From Larix kaempferi (lineage: Eukaryota > Streptophyta > Pinopsida > Pinales > Pinaceae), in the NCBI GenBank assembly GCA_027924585.1, contig BSBM01000877.1, positions 2,270,501 to 2,334,500 of the forward strand: DNA of 64,000 nucleotides. Direction: 5' to 3'. The notes below the pieces were generated by a model. That model was not told the DNA's origin, made no database searches, and worked only from the letters and a program-made list of their open reading frames with translations. The first letter of the stretch is position 1. Every line of letters begins with the position of its first letter. Position numbers and translations under genes: made by a program. Below are positions 59,478 to 64,000 of the stretch, one piece after another.

Positions 59478-60056
59478 CATGTAATAACGCCCTGGGAGAT
59501 TTGCAGATGGTCTTTCGAGGTTTTGCCTATGGCATGTAATATCGGTGCCCTGGGACATCTGGCAAATGCTCTTTCGAGGTTTTTCTCTGGGAGGACATGT
59601 AATAGCGCCCTGGGAGATCTGCAGATAGTCTTTCGAGGTTTTGCCTATGGCATGTAATAGCGCCCTGGGATATCTGGCAGATGCTCTTGCGAGGTTTTGT
59701 CCTATGGCATGTAATAGCGCCCTGGGAGATCCGATAGGTTGGGCTGTGTGCCCGTAATCAGTCCTGGGATGCTCTTGCGAGTTTTTGCCATGACCACATG
59801 TAATAGCGCCCTGGGAGATTTCAGGTCGGAGTTGTGTACTCGTAACATCCTGAGATGCTCTTGCGAGGTTTTGTGGTGGACCACATGTAATAGTGCCCTG
59901 GGAGATTTCAGGTCGGAATTGTGTACCCGTAACATCCTGAGATGCTCTTGCGAGGTTTTGTGGTGGGGTCACATGTAACAACGCCCTGGGAGATCCTATA
60001 GGTAGAGCTGTGTGCTCGTAACAGCCTGGGATGCTCTTTCGAGGTTTTGTGACGCA
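59478..60056 (+). repeat. E7 3' region array C: eight units, 55-89 bp
   Basis: Units begin CATGTAATAGCGCCCTGGGA (with variation) at 59478, 59533, 59596, 59651, 59708, 59797, 59884 and 59972, and contain TCTTGCGAGGTTTTG or TCTTTCGAGGTTTTG. The first units are 55-63 bp, and later units 87-89 bp, with an inserted segment (GTGTACTCGTAACATCCTGA type). This shows growth by two different unit lengths. Confidence 0.88.
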
Positions 60057-60291
60057 CGTAAAAGTCCTGAGGATTCCACAGTATGGCCAGTGATGACGAA
60101 GACCTGTAGGTGGTGGGCCTACATCCAGTATGAAAAAGGACTGGCTCTGTAGAACTTCCTATGACGAGTAGAGACAGAGATTGGTTGAGATAGTAGCAGC
60201 AGTGACGATGATGATGACGATGCATCGATGATGATGATCCAGAGAAGAAGACTTGTCTAGCAAATCTGTGTCGAGAAATACCTTCCTAGTT

Positions 60292-60300
60292 AAGAGGGAG
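60292..60300 (+). promoter_or_regulatory. Polypurine tract of E7
   Basis: AAGAGGGAG directly before the 3' LTR, the expected plus-strand primer. Confidence 0.85.
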
Positions 60301-60908
60301 TGTTGATGTATATGTAACTTCGGAATGTATTTCATCTGTGTATTATATATATATTTATTGTACCCTTATAAGAGATGTGTTATTCCTCTATAAGGAAGTG
60401 TCGTCATGTGGATTGACAAGTGTCGCAAGTGTGTGTACTTGCCGATGGGTTATTAGACCACCTTATGGGGTCGGCCCTAATTAATATATAATATAATGTG
60501 GATGTATCCAAGTAGACAAGTCGGCCCCAGTAGGTCACTGGGCAAAAAGGTGAGTATAAATATAGATAGGAGATCTCTATTTTACTCACTCAGAAAAGCA
60601 ACTATCTCTCTCTCTGAAAAGTGGCGCACTAGTGAGGAGGAGGAGGATCATCTGCTAGGAGACTATCTCAGTATTATTTGGTTGTATTTTGGTTGAGCCA
60701 TTTCTCTCTCTATCTCTGAGGAAGTTGTGGGGTTTTTCACCTTAGGGTTTTCCCCACGGAAACTCTGTGTCTCTTGTCTCTATGCTTTTGATTCTTGTGA
60801 TGCTTGTGATGCTTGTCATATTATGATTGTCATGCATTGATATACTGTAGATGTTATTCTCTCAGCAAAGATCCTATAGTATTGTGATTTAATACTAAAA
60901 ATTTAACA
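60301..60908 (+). repeat. 3' LTR of E7
   Basis: 608 bp, the same length as the 5' LTR, with about six substitutions by eye and no length change. It is followed by TSD CATCA at 60909-60913. Confidence 0.97.
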
Positions 60909-61006
60909 CATCAATGCTAAGGACACTAAAATTCAGACTATTTTCTACAAAAACAAATTACACCATAGTGTTTGTCTTGAAAAATCATGAAATTTGAGTA
61001 TAAACA

Positions 61007-61336
61007 TTGTATACTTTGCCTGGGACCTCCCCTGATACACAGTTCGATATCACTCCTTCCCACGCTGTAAGTATTGGTATGACCCACCTCGAGTTCCATG
61101 CCTACAATGAAAATAGTGTCATCCTATACCATGGTTTAAATAGCGTGGGTGTGGTTGTTTTGGAATCCGTGGAGCGCGCCCATTTTGGGACCCAAATCAT
61201 GTTTCCAATTCAAAAGAATTACAAGCAGATAAACACCAAGCCCGAAGGCATTGGTGTAGTGGCAATGTGTAAGGAGTGGCAAGAGGGAGGTCCTAGGGTT
61301 AAGCTCCACGAGATTCATTTTGGTGGATTAATATAA
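61007..61336 (+). other. Unidentified 109-codon open frame
   Basis: Open from ATG 61007 to TAA 61334-61336, in a less AT-rich patch between E7 and E8. It reads like real protein (MTHLEFHAYNENSVILYHGL, VVVLESVERAHFGTQIMF) but I recognise no family. No signal peptide or membrane segment. E7 sits 94 bp upstream, so an exon of a host gene split by E7 or a decayed gene piece are both possible. Confidence 0.35.
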
Positions 61337-61529
61337 TCATATGGTATATATATGTTTTGCTAACTTTGGTTGATGTGATATATGGTTGATTTACAATATG
61401 TGGAACCACTGTATGGTCATAAATAATCCATGGGTCCGATAGCTTAGCCCTCAAATCCACTCCTTTTTCAAAAATACTTCCCATTCAAGGTTAAATAAAA
61501 TATTGGCATTTGATATAAAAAGCAACAAA

Positions 61530-61608
61530 GGAGGTACGTTGGTAGGGCGTGTGGAGGTAAGGAATTTGAACGGGCAGGAGTTGAGGGGTTCGATCTCCCT
61601 GACCTCCA
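61530..61608 (+). other. tRNA-like fold, possibly tRNA pseudogene or SINE head
   Basis: GGAGGT (61530-61535) pairs with ACCTCC (61602-61607) as an acceptor stem. AGGGG-TTCGATC-TCCCT (about 61584-61600) forms a T-arm with a 7-base loop holding TTCGA, and the acceptor strand follows it directly as in tRNA. The D-arm and anticodon arm are not convincing. No poly(A) tail or target duplicate is clear. It is not a functional tRNA as far as I can see. Confidence 0.35.
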
Positions 61609-62104
61609 TATTTTTTGGTAAGCACAACCACCTTGTGTCCAATTAGACTGTTCTATGGCGGAATTTAATTAGTCCACGTTCTTGTCACATATGCAATAAA
61701 ATTTCCACGCATTGAAAGATAATAGGTCCACATCATACTGATCTACCACATCACCTTCCAAATCACTTACCAAGTGGTGCTCTGTGAGCATGCCACGTCA
61801 ATGCCATACATGCCACATGGCACCCCCTTTTTCCATTTACATGTTTTGCTTAAATTTTAGAACGTGACATCTTCCATGTCCGAAATATTTTTTTTGAAGA
61901 AATGAGTGTCGTCGAAAATCTCTCAGCGATCCCTATGCAACGACATGCTTCTGTTAAACATTTGAAGATTTTTATTTTTTGGTCATCTTGGGAGATCCTC
62001 CTAGATCAAAACTCCCCACTGGAAGCTTTTGTACTACCAAAAGCCTAAAATTATTTAGTAAATAGGTTAGGGTATAGCTCCCTCACCTTTCCAGTCTCTA
62101 TCCA
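61609..62104. other. AT-rich spacer left of E8
   Basis: No gene is seen. Possibly the 3' end or LTR of E8, which reads leftward into this stretch, but no second copy is in the window to confirm an LTR. Confidence 0.35.
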
Positions 62105-64000
62105 TCATGCTTTGTTTGGATGCATTCCTTTCAGACCCACACAAAGGTATTCCACATCCCCTCTTTGTGAAGTCATTATTCTTCTATCAAGAATGATGTC
62201 TTCCTGCAACTCATCAAGATACTCAGATGCAAAATCATCTACAGAAGGAACATGTACGTTCTCCTCTTGATCCATGATCATTTGAGGCTCATACAATTTC
62301 AAGTTTTCCACATTCACAATGGAATACATATGCATGTATGGAGGTAAATATAACTAGAAAGCATTGTTACCAAATTTGTCCAAAATTGTGAAGGGTCCAT
62401 ACTTGAGTGGTTTAAGGCTTTTACCTTCACCTTTAAGTCAATCCTTGTTGATATGAAGTCAAAATTGATCACCAATTTGGAAACGATGATCCACTCGATG
62501 CTTTTCATGCATGGTCTTGTACTTGGCTTTGCTCTTCTCCAATTGTTTATGTACAATGCATGGTGTACCAACTGGAACTGCTAGATGAAATTCAAGGCCT
62601 TGTCTGCATCAACTTGTCCATCTTCCACATAATATTTCCCATAAACTAATTCTAAAGGAGACTTTGGAAAATATCCAAAAAATGTCTCAAATGGATACCT
62701 TTGAGTAGAAGAGTGAATGTCATGGTTGTAAGCATGTTGTACATAATGCAACTATTCATCCCAAAGGTTAGGATGCATACAACAATATCCTCAAAGTATA
62801 TGTACCACTGTCAGATTGATTACTTTAGTCTGACTGTCTGTTTTTGGATGAAAGGCAATGCTCTTCTTCAACCTAGTGTCCATAAGTTCCCACAAAGACG
62901 ACCAAAAATTCCCAAGAAAGTGGGAGTCCTTATCAGATACAATAGAAGTGGGTGACCCAAAATGAGCCCAAACACACTAGAAGAACAATTGAGCAATCAA
63001 CTGTGTTATGATCTTCTTTTTACAAGGCATGAAGATGCACATTTTACTGAACCTATCCAAAACCACATACAAGTAATAATGACATTTCCTGGACATAGGA
63101 AACCCTCTCACAAAATCCATAGACACACTTTCCCATGGACAAGAAGGTCCAGGGAGTGGAGTGTACAAGCCCAATTTTCTGTTACTTGGCTTACTTGTAG
63201 CACACATAACACATCCCTTTACATATTTGGATACAGTTTCATTCATCTGAGGCCAATAACAATACCTCTAAAGCTAAGTTATTGTCTTTCCTACACCAAA
63301 GTGACTAGATATAAGAGAAGTATGAGCTTCTCTAATTACATGAACTCTTTCCCTCCATAGAATAAAAAATTTGATAAGATGATATAATAACTAATCATGA
63401 ATATGATAATACAATTATTCAGTTTGTGTGTCATGCATTAAATATTCATAAACGCCTTTGAAGTATTCATCTTGAGCATATTGTTCAATGTAACTTTCAT
63501 GAGCCAATGGACTATTTTGCAAGATAACAAATGCATTGATCGGAGGTCTTGATAACATGTCTGCTACTTTATTTTTAATATCCTTTTTATATTTAATGAA
63601 TAAGTGAAATTGTTGTAAGAACCCCATCCATATGAAATGTCTTGATTGTTGTAGCTTAGTTTGTGATTGAAGATATTGTAATGGTTGATGATCAATATGT
63701 ATGATTGTTTCTTTACCCATTAGATAATGTTTCCACTTCTTCACACTTTGTACTAATGCATACAACTCTTTATCATATGTGGGATAGTTAGCTACTACTT
63801 TAGAAAATATTTCAGAATGAGATTAGATTGGTTTCTTATGTTACATTAAAAATGTCCCCATAGCATAACCACTAACATCGGTTTCAATCTCGAATGGTTG
63901 TTGTAGATATGGAAATGCGAGTACTGGAGCTGTGATGATCTTTTATTTCAAAGTGTTGAATACTTTCTGCTCTTTTCTTCCCCACTGAATGACTTATTTC
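62105..64000 (-). pseudogene. E8: chromovirus remnant (RNase H, integrase, chromodomain), runs off the window
   Basis: Minus strand, decayed by frameshifts. From right to left: RNase H (63415-63765: VKKWKHYLMGKETIIHIDHQPLQYL, then FIKYKKDIKNKVADMLSRPP), integrase finger and core (62977-63246: YVKGCVMCATSKPSNRKLG, WESVSMDFVRGFP, LDRFSKMCIFMPCKK), further core pieces at 62580-62960, and a tail with YLCVGLKGMHPNKA (62105-62150), which looks like a chromodomain end. RT should lie beyond 64000. It is a different chromovirus from E5 by sequence. Confidence 0.82.

Larger units (their letters stand above)
53690..60908 (+). mobile_element. E7: complete Ty1/copia LTR retrotransposon
   Basis: 7.2 kb, plus orientation, TSD CATCA at 53685-53689 and 60909-60913. 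LTRs are 608 bp each with about six differences by eye, so about 1 percent divergence and the youngest of the full elements here. Order: 5' LTR, tRNA-iMet primer site, Gag-PR-INT-RT-RH polyprotein (order INT before RT defines copia), a 1.4-kb repeat-rich 3' region, polypurine tract, 3' LTR. A small deletion in integrase breaks the polyprotein frame. Confidence 0.97.

Overview
The window is nuclear DNA of a seed plant with a large, repeat-rich genome. I infer a gymnosperm, probably a conifer, from the element types, the AT-rich decayed spacers and the near absence of genes; the sequence does not name a species. Only one convincing intact host gene is present: an intronless galactose-oxidase/glyoxal-oxidase-like gene (GLOX) on the minus strand at 1447-3075. 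Most of the rest is LTR retrotransposons, several nested in one another.

Layout. 1-6250: GLOX, its upstream region, and AT-rich spacer with tandem repeats (4 x 140 bp, 2 x 85 bp). 6251-19905: E1, a complete minus-strand Ty3/gypsy element of Tat/Athila type (LTRs 1469 and 1405 bp, TSD CAATG, tRNA-Asp-type primer site). It has one gag-pol frame of 5.9 kb broken only by nonsense codons, a 22-bp/153-bp minisatellite, and an accessory reading frame rich in TQEP motifs near the 3' LTR. 19911-24200: AT-rich spacer. 24241-26500: E2, a decayed plus-strand Ty3 remnant. 26561-46210: E3, a plus-strand Ty3 element with 5' LTR, primer site and gag, whose pol is deleted down to the integrase tail. Inside its gag sits E4 (31190-44860, minus, TSD ATCCC), a complete but decayed Ty3 element with an intact leader ORF, five zinc-knuckle motifs, a second Gag-like domain between protease and RT, and a coiled-coil accessory frame ending 12 bp from its 3' LTR. 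46210-52264: E5, a minus-strand chromovirus whose integrase is split by E6, a 1795-bp solo LTR (TSD AAAAA). 53690-60908: E7, a young plus-strand Ty1/copia element (608-bp LTRs with about six differences by eye, TSD CATCA) with a small frame-breaking deletion in integrase and a 1.4-kb repeat-laden 3' region. 60914-62100: spacer with an unidentified 109-codon frame and a tRNA-like fold. 62105-64000: E8, a minus-strand chromovirus remnant running off the window.

How it fits together. Nesting gives an insertion order: E3 before E4, and E5 before E6. E7 looks youngest by LTR identity. No element has an uninterrupted coding set, so mobility would need products supplied in trans. The best candidates for undescribed biology are the two accessory frames lying between pol and the 3' LTR in E1 and E4, the second Gag-like domain of E4 (also visible in E2), and the minisatellite carried inside E1.
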